A stretch of DNA of 64,000 nt from Roseburia sp. 1XD42-69 (GCF_003612565.1 NZ_RAZG01000014.1:1-64000); one strand, 5' to 3'. Numbered from the stretch's first letter, positions 28,270 through 36,621 are shown. Notes: generated from the sequence alone by a model not told the origin. Program-made: numbers and translations.

Positions 28270-28404
28270 TCAGCAGGCACATTCTAAAACGGTATCATCC
28301 TGTCCGATTTCTTCTGCCACCCTCTCCCCAAGCCCCCGGTAAACTCTGCCGTTATAAATTATTTCAAAAATGTCATATAAACCGGATATTTTATCCCAAA
28401 ACAT
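28270..28404 (-). pseudogene. N-terminal remnant of a SAM-dependent methyltransferase
   Basis: Starting at an ATG with a GGAGG site, the frame reads MFWDKISGLYDIFEIIYNG, then YRGLGERVAEEIG, DDTVLECAC, and stops after 44 codons. This is the normal beginning of class I methyltransferases up to the exact point where motif I (ECACGTG) should continue. The SAM-binding domain is missing. The start overlaps the end of the fragment at 28391-28612. Confidence 0.6.
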
Positions 28405-28612
28405 AATTTTCCTCCATTATTTGCTCTTCTGACAGGGGATTTGTCTGGTTTTCTCCTGTGGAAGCCTGTTCGTTGTAAGCTTTGACGCAAGGTTTGACGG
28501 TCTCTGTGACGAGTTCTCGGAGGGTTTGGGAAACGGGAGTGTAGTCAAATTCTACTGGGGCGATTTTCTGTTTTCGCTGACCTATCTGTTTCAGGTTGAT
28601 TGTTAGAATCAT
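28391..28612 (-). pseudogene. N-terminal fragment of an unrecognised conserved protein
   Basis: A 73-residue frame beginning MILTINLKQIGQRKQKIAP. From memory it resembles the start of a longer (about 130-residue) protein of unknown function found in Lachnospiraceae, where the text continues past PLSEEQI. Here the last eight codons (MEENYVLG) are simply the ribosome binding site and start of the methyltransferase remnant read in another frame, indicating a deletion junction near 28415. No function can be assigned. Confidence 0.45.
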
Positions 28613-28613
28613 T

Positions 28614-29132
28614 TTAATCTTCCTCTTTCAATATCGCATACATTTTCATATCAAGGACTTTCCCATTTTTCACCGCATTATTCCTCAATGTGCCTTCGTA
28701 CTGAAATCCTGCTTTTTCAAGCACCCTGAGGGATGCCGTATTATAAGCAAAAGGTTCTCCATAAATACGGATAATATCGCTTTTTTGAAAAACATAATCA
28801 CATACCTGCTTTACGGCTTCCGTCATAATTCCTTTGCCCCAGTATTTCTCAGCGATATAGTATCCCAGTTCGGCAGTCTGCCTGTGAATATTTCCCTGAC
28901 GAAACACGCCAATACTGCCAACCGCCACATCATCTACCGTAATAGCAAAAGCAAATGTTTCATTTTCATCTGCGGAAAGCATTTCGGAAATAAAATCCCC
29001 CCCGTCCTTTTCTGTGTAAGGGTAAGGCAGTCCATCCCGAAGATTATCCTGTACTTTTTTGTTTGAAAGGGCAGCTGCCAAACTTCCGGCATCTTTTAAC
29101 TGCCACTTTCTGATTCTGCATTTATTTTTCAT
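28614..29132 (-). CDS. GNAT acetyltransferase, RimJ/RimL-like
   Basis: A 172-residue acetyltransferase from the start MKNKCRIRKW, chosen because GGAAGAGGG lies 9 nt upstream. The acetyl-CoA-binding segment is around YYIAEKYWGKGIMTEAVKQV, and the C-terminal RIYGEPFAYNTASLRVLEKAG is typical of the RimJ/RimL group that acetylates protein N termini, amines or antibiotics. It overlaps the 3' end of the ANT(6)-like gene by 11 bp and is the last gene of that operon. Confidence 0.88.
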   Translation of the reverse strand: MKNKCRIRKWQLKDAGSLAAALSNKKVQDNLRDGLPYPYTEKDGGDFISEMLSADENETFAFAITVDDVAVGSIGVFRQGNIHRQTAELGYYIAEKYWGKGIMTEAVKQVCDYVFQKSDIIRIYGEPFAYNTASLRVLEKAGFQYEGTLRNNAVKNGKVLDMKMYAILKEED

Positions 29133-30057
29133 AATCATATTCCCTCTTCCGCCGGATATCATCGTGTCCCTGGCATCCTATCATCTCCATATTCCCCAAA
29201 CCGTCCTTCGGCAATTTCCACACATATTCTAGAAATCCCCTGGCAGCTTTCCCTTCCGCTGCATTATATGTATATCCCAGCCTGCTCCCCACATGCTCTG
29301 CCGTCCGCTCAAACAAACTGCACATATGAAAAACAGCCCTCCAGGCTTCCCCAATATTTCCGCCAAAATAGGTATCCAGATATCCCTGATACTCTTCCGG
29401 TTCCAGCCACCTGTATAAGTACTTTGCAGACTTTCCCACACTGACCTGAAAATCCGTCTCAATGCCGACCTTCCAGGAAAGCATCTTTTCCAACTGCTTG
29501 CGGACCACAAAATTGGCCATATCCTGCACATAGGGCATCTCCTCCCGCCAAAGCCCTTTTGCGATATTATTGCTGCACCACCAGAATTCATTGGCACATG
29601 CCTGAAACTGCGGTTTCGTAGGCTTTTTTACATAGTAATCCTCATCTGTGGATTCTGGCACTGATGGAAGGATATTTTCCTTGTCCAGTAAAATCCGGCA
29701 AAGCCTGTCCTCATGAATATGCTCTCTGGCAAATCGGATTGTCTGTACGGTAAGGTCGATTCGGACGCCGTCTTCAAACTGCATCAGCCAGCCATAATGA
29801 TTTTCCTTATCGCTTTCATAATCCGGATGTTCATCGGGATACTGCATATACAGGATTTTGCCAAACCTGTGAATCCAATCCCTGTCCTGGATAAATGTCT
29901 TTGTCTCCCCCACCACATACACAATGTCATAGTCCTGGAAAATATCTTTGGAAACCTTGGGATTTGTCCGGGAACCATTCATATATACCGCCAAAATCCT
30001 GTCGTCTGCCTTGGCAGTCTCCAAAAGCAGACGATACATTTCTTCCTCACTGCGCAT
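29122..30057 (-). CDS. ANT(6)-like aminoglycoside 6-adenylyltransferase
   Basis: A 311-residue nucleotidyltransferase resembling ANT(6)/AadK along its length, starting MRSEEEMYRLLLETAKADDRI. The catalytic pattern is MNGSRTNP with DYDIVYVV about 14 residues on, and VRIDLTVQ supplies a third acid. Family members transfer AMP to position 6 of streptomycin. Several proteins of this type confer little or no resistance, so the phenotype is uncertain. GAAGGAGG precedes the ATG. It lies 15 bp after a Nudix gene and overlaps a GNAT gene. Confidence 0.85.
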   Translation of the reverse strand: MRSEEEMYRLLLETAKADDRILAVYMNGSRTNPKVSKDIFQDYDIVYVVGETKTFIQDRDWIHRFGKILYMQYPDEHPDYESDKENHYGWLMQFEDGVRIDLTVQTIRFAREHIHEDRLCRILLDKENILPSVPESTDEDYYVKKPTKPQFQACANEFWWCSNNIAKGLWREEMPYVQDMANFVVRKQLEKMLSWKVGIETDFQVSVGKSAKYLYRWLEPEEYQGYLDTYFGGNIGEAWRAVFHMCSLFERTAEHVGSRLGYTYNAAEGKAARGFLEYVWKLPKDGLGNMEMIGCQGHDDIRRKREYDYEK

Positions 30058-30072
30058 AAAAACCTCCTTCTG

Positions 30073-30630
30073 TTACAATCTACTCCGCTCCACCAGCTTT
30101 TTATATACCCACTCCACCATCCAGGGCTCCGTTGACACTTTCAGGGCATCCTCCAAAGGCCACCATTTTACCCCCTGATTTTCTGCCGAATTTACAATCA
30201 GTTCCTGGTTTTCCTCCGCCTGGGCAAAATAGGTAACATTCATGTGCAAATGGCTGGGCACATAAATGCCTTTCCTTACATGCCCGTCCACCGTTAAAAT
30301 TTCCAGGCTGAAAATTTCCGGGCTAAGCAGCACGGCATTTTTGACCCCGGTCTCCTCCTTAAGTTCACCCATTGCAACGGAACGCAAATCTTCCTCTCCG
30401 TCCGCATGGCCGCCAATCCAGGACCATGAGTTATAGATATTGTGATATACCATCAGTGTCTTGGTGCGTTCCCTGTTTACCGTCCACATGGAAGCTGTAA
30501 AATGGGCCGTGTCATTCTCACGGCTCAGACAATTTTCGTTCTTTGCCATATAGGCAATCATCCGCTCTTTGTCGCAGGCTTCCTGCTGATTTAGAGGTTT
30601 GAACTTTTTTATGCTCTCAAGTAAACTCAT
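30073..30630 (-). CDS. Nudix hydrolase
   Basis: A 185-residue Nudix protein. The Nudix box GHADGEEDLRSVAMGELKEETG at about 78-99 keeps the three metal-binding Glu residues, but the usual Arg before the first of them is Gly. An N-terminal helical part (AYMAKNENCLSRENDTAHFTAS) resembles the IDI-like or MutT-related subfamily that handles small phosphorylated compounds. It sits between the RpiB-like and ANT(6)-like genes with short gaps. Confidence 0.85.
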   Translation of the reverse strand: MSLLESIKKFKPLNQQEACDKERMIAYMAKNENCLSRENDTAHFTASMWTVNRERTKTLMVYHNIYNSWSWIGGHADGEEDLRSVAMGELKEETGVKNAVLLSPEIFSLEILTVDGHVRKGIYVPSHLHMNVTYFAQAEENQELIVNSAENQGVKWWPLEDALKVSTEPWMVEWVYKKLVERSRL

Positions 30631-30671
30631 GCTTTTTACACCTCTTTATTATCTTCTCTTCCAGCCATCTT

Positions 30672-31319
30672 TTAGCATCTCTCCATTTCAAAAAAACGCA
30701 ACTCTTCCCTGATTCTGTCAATCCCATGCTCCATCACATACCCATACACAGGAGGGTAGAAAATTGCATCATCTGCCAGCTTTTCCTCCCGCCGCCTTAA
30801 ATTTTTCATAAAATCCGAAAAACTCACTTTTCCGAAATTGTTCATCTCCTTTAGCAGTGCGGTGTCCCTTAGTTTCCGCCCCGCCTCCTCTTTGGGATAT
30901 CCCATGCCCATGGGGGCAGAAAACAACGCTTTTAATGTTTCCGTGAGATTAATCTCCGCACCCCAACCCCAGTTTAACCCCAATGGATAGGAAAGGGCAT
31001 TCCCATTGTTTATCCTGCCGAAAAGGTAAGCGTCTGAGACATTCGCCGCATACCCGCAGAGAACCCCCGGCAATGTGTTGCAGGCCAGCATCATGCCCTG
31101 GCCGGAGGAGCAGCCTGTCACCACAAAATCTACCGATTTGCTGGCTAGAAGCAGGCCGACGCAAACCGCTGCCTGTATGTAGGAAAACTCCCTCTTGTCA
31201 TCCTCATATATGCCAAAATTAATGACTTCATGTTCCGCTCCCACCGCTTCTCTTACGCATCTTTCTAAAATTTTGTTTTTGCTTTTCTGAGAACTTGCCT
31301 GGATAATGCCTATCTTCAT
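30672..31319 (-). CDS. RpiB/LacA/LacB-family isomerase
   Basis: A 215-residue protein. The first 150 residues follow the RpiB fold: MKIGIIQASSQKSKN, then DFVVTGCSSGQGMMLACN, which holds the catalytic Cys, and SDAYLFGRINNGNALSYP. RpiB interconverts ribose and ribulose 5-phosphates, and relatives act on galactose 6-phosphate or allose 6-phosphate. The C-terminal 60 residues are an added helical part, so this is the long subfamily of unsettled substrate. It lies 33 bp after the AadA-like gene. Confidence 0.8.
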   Translation of the reverse strand: MKIGIIQASSQKSKNKILERCVREAVGAEHEVINFGIYEDDKREFSYIQAAVCVGLLLASKSVDFVVTGCSSGQGMMLACNTLPGVLCGYAANVSDAYLFGRINNGNALSYPLGLNWGWGAEINLTETLKALFSAPMGMGYPKEEAGRKLRDTALLKEMNNFGKVSFSDFMKNLRRREEKLADDAIFYPPVYGYVMEHGIDRIREELRFFEMERC

Positions 31320-31352
31320 TATGCTGTCCTCTCCTGATTCCGTACAATATTT

Positions 31353-32114
31353 TCACGTGCCATTCTTTATCTGTTCTATCATATATGCAGCATATTCCTG
31401 CACGCAATTCTCCTCCCACTTCCCTTTTCTGTCCCACACATATTCCTCCAGCGCCTGCAAAATCAAACTGCGGTACTTCCCAGGGATATTTTCTATCCCC
31501 CAGTTTCCCCCTTCCCGTTTTGACAGAATCAATCCCTCTTTTTTATATGCCAGCACTCTGCACAAATTCAGAATAATATACGTGGGATTTGCAGTAATTT
31601 CTTCCTCCGCATTTTTAATATCATTCCAGATACTGTCAAAATAACATTCCCTGCTGACCTCCCCAAAAACCTCCTTGATCCCCTTTCCCCAAAGGCATTT
31701 CCCTCTGTGGCGGATCATGGTTACATGGGCTGCCAAATCTTTGTCTGTGCCTTTCATTTTCTCAACATAGTCGTAAGGGTTTGCCTGATACCATGGTAAA
31801 TGCGCAACTGAAAAATGCAGCTCAAAGGGGGTAGGATAGACAAAAGGCCTGCATACATCCCTTTTCACAATGCTGAACTCTATTCCTTTTTCCGGCGCAT
31901 CTGCATTTAATGCTGCTGCCATATCCATATATTTGCGTTTTTCTTCATCGGAAATTGGCCTGTCCACTACAGTCAACAAATCAATATCACTCTTTTTTTC
32001 ATTGAAGCAATCCATTGCGGCAGATCCATGAAGATATATCCCCACCAGATTATCCCCTAAAATTTCCCGGCTCCGCCTGGTAAAATTTTCTGTCACTTTC
32101 TCTAAAACACCCAT
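31353..32114 (-). CDS. AadA/ANT(9)-like nucleotidyltransferase (DUF4111)
   Basis: A 253-residue protein with the aminoglycoside nucleotidyltransferase core GIYLHGSAAMDCFNEKKSDID (GSA then SDID), a DUF4111 C-terminal helical domain, and RHRGKCLWGKGIKEVFGEV, as in spectinomycin/streptomycin adenylyltransferases. It may adenylate an aminocyclitol antibiotic or another small molecule. It is the first gene of an operon whose fourth gene is an unrelated ANT(6)-like enzyme. Confidence 0.82.
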   Translation of the reverse strand: MGVLEKVTENFTRRSREILGDNLVGIYLHGSAAMDCFNEKKSDIDLLTVVDRPISDEEKRKYMDMAAALNADAPEKGIEFSIVKRDVCRPFVYPTPFELHFSVAHLPWYQANPYDYVEKMKGTDKDLAAHVTMIRHRGKCLWGKGIKEVFGEVSRECYFDSIWNDIKNAEEEITANPTYIILNLCRVLAYKKEGLILSKREGGNWGIENIPGKYRSLILQALEEYVWDRKGKWEENCVQEYAAYMIEQIKNGT

Positions 32115-32131
32115 ATCCTCTATCCCAAAAT

Positions 32132-32260
32132 CTATTTATAATAGTTTTCTTTCAGCCACCTGACCACCCCGTCTTCATCGTTGGATAAAATAATTGCCGA
32201 AGCATATTTTTCTAAATCCTCGTGGGCATTGGAGACGGCATATCCTCCCTGATTAAGAAT
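32132..32260 (-). pseudogene. C-terminal remnant of a Cof-type HAD phosphatase
   Basis: A minus-strand frame reads GGYAVSNAHEDLEKYA, then IILSNDEDGVVRWL, a clear ending of Cof/HAD-IIB sugar phosphatases (motif: AVANA, then NDEDGV). About 43 residues remain of roughly 270. It abuts the stop of the next remnant, suggesting a deletion junction near 32261. Confidence 0.65.
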
Positions 32261-32261
32261 C

Positions 32262-32852
32262 TTACAAAATTAATTTTGCAATTTCTGTCATATGCCTGCC
32301 ATCTGTTCCGCAGCAGCCTCCGAATATTTTAAGCGGGACAATCTCCCGAAGTTTTAACATCGACTCTGCCAGTTCTTTTGGATCAGAGGTTTTCAGTTCT
32401 TTCGACCCATCCAATTCCTCAAAAGATAAGGCCGTCGTATCTATGTATTTTATCGCTTCCGAAACAGGTGTTCCCTCTGCAAGACAACCATCTTTTTTTA
32501 TCGTGAAGCTGATGATGTAAGGAATCTTTTCATCCTGTATTGCCAAAGCGATACCTGCCGCCTCATCAAGACAAGGTATCAGGGCTGCATATAAAAAATC
32601 AATTTCCGCCCGTTTAAAAAAGGAAATCTCCCATTTGTGAAAGTCACAGGCGTCTTGCAGGGAAAGACATCCTGCTCCTGTATAAGCATCTCCCCTGCAC
32701 CCAATCAGACCTCCCACATACATTTCCAGGTCATTTACCTTCTGCACCCTGCGCAAAAACGCCACATTGTCTTTATAACAGATGCATGAAAACAGGAGGA
32801 CTTTACCCTGTCCTGGTTTGCCCGTCTTGTGGGACTTGTTACATTTTACCAT
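32262..32852 (-). pseudogene. N-terminally truncated homocysteine S-methyltransferase
   Basis: The frame gives 196 residues, most of which match the second half of homocysteine S-methyltransferases: GGLIGCRGDAYTG, DFLYAALIPCLDEAAGIA, IPYIISFTI, and the zinc site GGCCGTDGRHM at the end. The N-terminal portion with the first zinc Cys is absent. The first 20 residues (MVKCNKSHKTGKPGQGK) do not belong to the family. Probably non-functional. Confidence 0.72.
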
Positions 32853-33020
32853 ACTTTCTGATTTTCCTCCACAAAAACCGCAAAAAAACGCCGCCTGTCA
32901 TATCGCAGCCCGAAACAGAACAGAGCCGCCGCAGAATACGGCAGCCCTATGCGTTACCTCAAATTTAATTTCCAATCCTAACTTCTCCATGCCGTAATAG
33001 GATCTCAAATCCTTAGATAC

Positions 33021-33944
33021 TTACACCATTCCATATTTATCACTGCCCTTTTCTGCCTGCTCTAAAATGCGCAGATAATGATTTGCCTCCCGGAGCACAT
33101 GATCTGCCAGAAGGGGAAGGATAATGGAGCGAATCTCACAGCATGTAATTCCTTTTGTGCCCGCTGTCTTAAACTGCTGATACTGCTTTGTAAGCTGCAA
33201 TGTCCCTGGCGTTAAAGTGTTTACCTTCCCCTCCTGCTCCCTTGCCTCTTCCAAAAGGCAGCAGTAATCTTTGGCAAACCCCTGGGCCTTTTCCATCAGT
33301 TCGCACTCTGTCGGATCCAAAAGCCCCCGGATAAACTGGGCGTGCTCCATCATTATCTGATTCCAGAATAGTTCCGGATGATTGACATCAGGTATTGAAA
33401 CTCTGCCTCTCCGCTCAAGCTCTATCACAATCTGACGGTACAATTTTGCTTCCCGCAGAATATGCTCGACCAACAGCGGGTAATTTGCAGTATAAAGTCT
33501 GCACCCTGTCATTTTCCTTAAGACCTCTTCCTTAAAGGAAATCAACCCGTGCAGACATTTTAGCATGTGCCGGTTCAGCATTCTCACCTGGCGCACCATC
33601 CCCCGGTTTACCCGTACAATATTTCCGGCGCAAAGCCGTTCCTCTGCCTCAGTAATCTTCTCGTCAATGGGAATCCCTGTCAGATCCGCCGTCTGGCATT
33701 CTGCTTTTTTTGTAAACTCCGTTACGATTTCCCCGGAATTTAATACCGGCTCTCTGACAACGCCATCCGCAAGGATGACGGTTTTTCTAAGTCCGTCTTC
33801 AAATGCTTCCCGGAACCAGTCTGCACGTTTTATATACTCCGTTTCCTTCCCGGGAAAGCCGGCCATCAAAAACAGGGAATGCTCCTTCATAATCCTTCCG
33901 AAAAAAAGATGTGTTTCCAACGATAATGTTACATATTCTTTCAT
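33021..33944 (-). CDS. DUF2935 protein (hemerythrin/ferritin-like helical bundles)
   Basis: A 307-residue all-helical protein with two DUF2935 repeats (about 1-140 and 150-290). Each has Glu and His residues spaced for a diiron or similar metal site: SLETHLFFGRIMKEHSLFL, then LLVEHILREAKLYR; FWNQIMMEHAQFI, then LADHVLREANHYL. The biochemical role is unknown; family members are often near spore or oxidative-stress genes. The 3' neighbour is the truncated methyltransferase. It appears intact. Confidence 0.82.
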   Translation of the reverse strand: MKEYVTLSLETHLFFGRIMKEHSLFLMAGFPGKETEYIKRADWFREAFEDGLRKTVILADGVVREPVLNSGEIVTEFTKKAECQTADLTGIPIDEKITEAEERLCAGNIVRVNRGMVRQVRMLNRHMLKCLHGLISFKEEVLRKMTGCRLYTANYPLLVEHILREAKLYRQIVIELERRGRVSIPDVNHPELFWNQIMMEHAQFIRGLLDPTECELMEKAQGFAKDYCCLLEEAREQEGKVNTLTPGTLQLTKQYQQFKTAGTKGITCCEIRSIILPLLADHVLREANHYLRILEQAEKGSDKYGMV

Positions 33945-34030
33945 GTCCTCGCATACCTTTATAATTTAGATTTCTTTATACTATATGCATAAGACACAAA
34001 AATAGATAGTGTTATCATATGATGCTTGAT

Positions 34031-34153
34031 TTATATATTTCGTCCCTGATATTGTATCGTTACAACATATACTGTTTTATCTGCTTCATTAATACGAAAA
34101 ATAACAATATAATTATCAATCAACAACTGACGATAACCTTTCCCTGCATACCT
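34031..34153 (-). pseudogene. C-terminal remnant of a RelE/ParE-type toxin
   Basis: A minus-strand frame reads RYAGKGYRQLLIDNYIVIF, then RINEADKTVYVVTIQYQGRN, the typical end of RelE/ParE toxins (RxLxxDNYxVxYRVDE, then VxVxxVxYGxRD). The N-terminal half is missing and the frame begins inside the end of the XRE remnant, so a deletion seems to have fused the two. Confidence 0.6.
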
Positions 34154-34406
34154 GCCCTCTCTCATTTATCGTTACCGAACCCCATATATTTTTTCCCACA
34201 GGCGCCGGAGGGATATTGCCCACCCCTTCTAAGTTTTCTGTTTTCACAAGGCTATCCAGGCTGACCACGTAAATTTCTGCTATCCGCATACATTTCTCAA
34301 TATCCGGACGTGTTGCGCCGCTTTCCCATTTTGCATATGCCTGACGGGAGATATTTATTTTTTCGGCAATTTCTTCCTGGGAATAGCCGTTCATATTGCG
34401 AAGCAT
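34152..34406 (-). pseudogene. Remnant of an XRE-AbrB type regulator
   Basis: The frame begins in mid-helix (RNMNGYSQEEIAEKINISRQ), contains the recognition helix and KWESGATRPDIEKC, then GNIPPAPVGKNIWG and VTINERGQ. As I recall the family, this last piece begins an AbrB-like swapped-hairpin domain that should run on another 40 residues. Instead the frame runs into toxin-derived sequence. The N-terminal 8-10 residues are also missing at the junction with the hydrolase remnant. Confidence 0.6.
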
Positions 34407-34408
34407 AA

Positions 34409-34829
34409 ATGGCCGGAAACAACCGTTGGCCCGCCAATTATATGATCGATAAACCAGATAAGGTCGTTGCCGTTTGTATCCATATCGTACAGGCTCTCCT
34501 CATGGGAAGATTCCCGTGGCCATATACATCTATGGCATAAATATGCCAGTCTTTGCTTAACTGAGGCATGACAAGGGCGTAATCCTCCCACATGCTCATC
34601 TGCCCGTGGATAAGGAGTAGAGCCGGCTTATCATTTTCTACCTCGCCGTAGTTAATCACATGCCCGGAGGGAAGGGTGACTTGCTTTTCTTTTGCATCTG
34701 CTTCCTTTAATGCCTTTTCATATTTATCATACCAGTGGATATTTCTGTGCCAAAAATGCCTGCAAAAATCACGGCCAAGGCGATGATTGCCAAAAGGATA
34801 ATCCCAATCACTTTTATTACTTTTATCAT
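34409..34829 (-). pseudogene. Frameshifted and truncated alpha/beta hydrolase
   Basis: Starting at an ATG with AAAGGAAG, the frame encodes a membrane anchor (KVIKVIGIILLAIIALAVIF), shifts near 34755 into WYDKYEKALKEADAKEKQ and PALLLIHGQMSMWEDYALV, then shifts again near 34525 into SSHEESLYDMD and GGPTVVSGH. The oxyanion HG motif is present, but the sequence ends at the nucleophile elbow, exactly where the XRE remnant begins. Confidence 0.7.
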
Positions 34830-34939
34830 AGAAATCTTCCTTTCCTTTTATTTCTATGAATATTGTAAGAAATGATTGCAAAAGGCACAAGCAATCAAAG
34901 ATATCAAAAAAGCATAAAATTGTTACATTTTTGCCATTT

Positions 34940-35230
34940 TCACAGATATCCCCTTTTTCCCGCTTCCCTCATTAATTCCGGCTGAATATGGGGATAGGTC
35001 CACCGCTCCGGCAAATTAGACGTTATTACAATTTCCTCAATCTCGCTGTGCAGCTCCCTTTTTGCTGTTTCCAGAATGGTTTCCCCGGCTTCCCGGTGCC
35101 CTCCGGGCACTTCCCAGGTATCCCTTTCCCTGTGCCTGCAGAAAACGTACTTGTCCTGGGTTTTCGATAGTATCACTGCAAATTTAAGCTGTTCCTCTTC
35201 TATATCTTCATAGAACTTAACCTCTGTCAT
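34940..35230 (-). pseudogene. Internally deleted Nudix hydrolase
   Basis: A 96-residue frame that starts as a Nudix protein (MTEVKFYEDIEEEQLKFAV, VFCRHRERDTWEVPGGHREAGE). It loses the second half of the Nudix box (RELHSEIEEI instead of RELxEETG) and jumps to what looks like the normal end of the family, LPERWTYPHIQPEL. About 50 residues appear deleted. The metal-binding Glu pair is no longer correctly placed, so activity is unlikely. Confidence 0.6.
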
Positions 35231-35254
35231 AATCCCCTCCCATTTTTATCATCC

Positions 35255-35968
35255 TTACAAATCCAAAACAGAAAAAATGCCGCTTAAAGATTCCAATGTA
35301 TCATCCTGTCCAAAGTCCTTTTTTTCTTTACTTCTGTTAATAAGGACAGAAACAATTCCAGCCTTCTTTGCCCCGATAATATCCTTTTCCTCATCTCCCA
35401 CAAATATCATTTCATCCGAATAAACTCCCAGAGAATCCAGCAGTTTCAAATATCCTGCGGAGTTTGGTTTTCGATAGCCAACATCCACAGAAGTAATTGC
35501 GATATCAATGAAATCGGAAAGTACAGCGATATCCTCTAAAGAAAATGCATTATCCATTCCATAGGCCACATCCGTTAAATTTCCTGTTTTTATCCCATAC
35601 TGTTTTAATTTTTCCAATGTGGCAGTTGTTTCCGGATAGGGCTGGGCATCCGCCCGAAAAAAAGAAAAAAATCCGGATTTAAAAGGGTATACATCTGTCT
35701 TTTGTCCCCATTTTTCTATTATTTCATTAAAAATGCAGTCGGAAGTTGTCTCCCATTCCCGGGGGTTCACTCTGGTGTTATACTTCAAAAGAACATCTAT
35801 TGCCGCCAAAATCATGTCCTCTGACAAAGTAATACCGGCTGCAGCGGCAGCGTGCTTAAGCCCTGGCCGATAAAGCCCCTGCCAGTTTAATGGATTATTA
35901 TATTGAATCAGCGTATGACCCACATCAAAACCAACTGCCTTTATTTTTCCCACGTTTTTAAATCCCAT
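35255..35968 (-). CDS. HAD-superfamily hydrolase
   Basis: A 237-residue HAD protein from the start MGFKNVGKIKAVG, supported by AGAGGTG 9 nt upstream. Motif I reads VGFDVGHTLI, so the general acid position (second Asp of DxD) is Gly, while motif II (GNLTDVAYG), Lys in GYRKPN and acidic motif IV (FVGDEEKDI) are normal. Loss of the second Asp usually abolishes phosphatase but not dehalogenase-type activity. The longer reading starts with MKTEVKFY, much like the adjacent Nudix remnant, hinting at a leftover Nudix 5' end. Confidence 0.8.
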   Translation of the reverse strand: MGFKNVGKIKAVGFDVGHTLIQYNNPLNWQGLYRPGLKHAAAAAGITLSEDMILAAIDVLLKYNTRVNPREWETTSDCIFNEIIEKWGQKTDVYPFKSGFFSFFRADAQPYPETTATLEKLKQYGIKTGNLTDVAYGMDNAFSLEDIAVLSDFIDIAITSVDVGYRKPNSAGYLKLLDSLGVYSDEMIFVGDEEKDIIGAKKAGIVSVLINRSKEKKDFGQDDTLESLSGIFSVLDL

Positions 35969-36170
35969 ATAAAATTTCACCTCTGTTTTCATATATCGGA
36001 TGGAAGCTCTTTTTTTATCCATCCACCCAATACCATTACAAAACTTACAATAACAGCATAATTTTTATACACATAAATGAGTTGTTAAAAAAAATTGAAA
36101 GGAGCAATGTTCTATGAAAGTAAAAATTCGGGCATTATATCAAAATGGTCTCAAGAACACCTTTGCCCAT

Positions 36171-36234
36171 GCAGAATAGCAGACATATAGCAATCTGTAT
36201 GGGCGAATCACACTATATGTTCTGCTGTATCTGC
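36171..36234. repeat. Imperfect inverted repeat
   Basis: Arms GCAGAATAGCAGACATATAG (36171-36190) and its near complement at 36213-36234 can form a stem of about 20 bp with small bulges. Just upstream a 21-codon frame (36115-36180) with an AAAGGAG site runs into the left arm. It may be a small mobile-element remnant or a regulatory hairpin. The rest of 36023-36270 shows no gene. Confidence 0.4.
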
Positions 36235-36270
36235 ACTTTATTTATAAAAAATAAATAAGGAGCGGCAGGA

Positions 36271-36528
36271 ATGAAATATGTAAATGCAGCAGAAATACTT
36301 CCGGAGAAATTATTAAAAGAGATTCAGACGTACATGGATGGAGGTGTGTTATATATTCCCAAAACATCCGCTAAAAAGGGATGGGGTTCCGTCAGTGGTT
36401 CACGCAAATTCTATCAAAAGAGAAATAAAGAAATACAGTTTCTTTTTAAAAATGGATATTCCATAGAAACACTGTCAAAGCAATACGGACTGGCACACAG
36501 CACACTAAAAAAAATAATATACAGCTAA
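36271..36528 (+). CDS. CD3324-family small DNA-binding-like protein
   Basis: An 85-residue protein matching the CD3324 family of Firmicutes: NAAEILPEKLLKEIQTYMDGG, VLYIPK, and a C-terminal helix-turn-helix (SIETLSKQYGLAHSTLKKII). These are thought to be regulators, usually found alone; the target is unknown. AAGGAGCGG precedes the ATG and a good terminator follows. Confidence 0.82.
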   Translation: MKYVNAAEILPEKLLKEIQTYMDGGVLYIPKTSAKKGWGSVSGSRKFYQKRNKEIQFLFKNGYSIETLSKQYGLAHSTLKKIIYS

Positions 36529-36534
36529 TCAAAG

Positions 36535-36561
36535 GACGCTTGCGCAGGCAGGCGTCTTTTT
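36535..36561 (+). terminator. Terminator of the CD3324-family gene
   Basis: Stem GACGCTTGC / GCAGGCGTC (one G-U pair) with a 4-nt loop is followed by five Ts. Confidence 0.88.
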
Positions 36562-36592
36562 GCGGCAATATTGATTATAAATGTTCTTGCTA

Positions 36593-36621
36593 TTTACCTG
36601 CACAAAGTATTTTCTTATAAT
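36593..36621 (+). promoter_or_regulatory. Promoter of the tandem GNAT gene
   Basis: TTTACC (36593-36598) and a perfect TATAAT (36616-36621) are 17 bp apart, with the start codon about 32 bp downstream. Confidence 0.65.

Noticed and set aside
32853-33020. Possible small ORF starting MEKLGLEIKFEV upstream of the homocysteine methyltransferase remnant
   Set aside because: About 30 codons, no usable ribosome binding site and no recognisable motif; probably noise between remnants.
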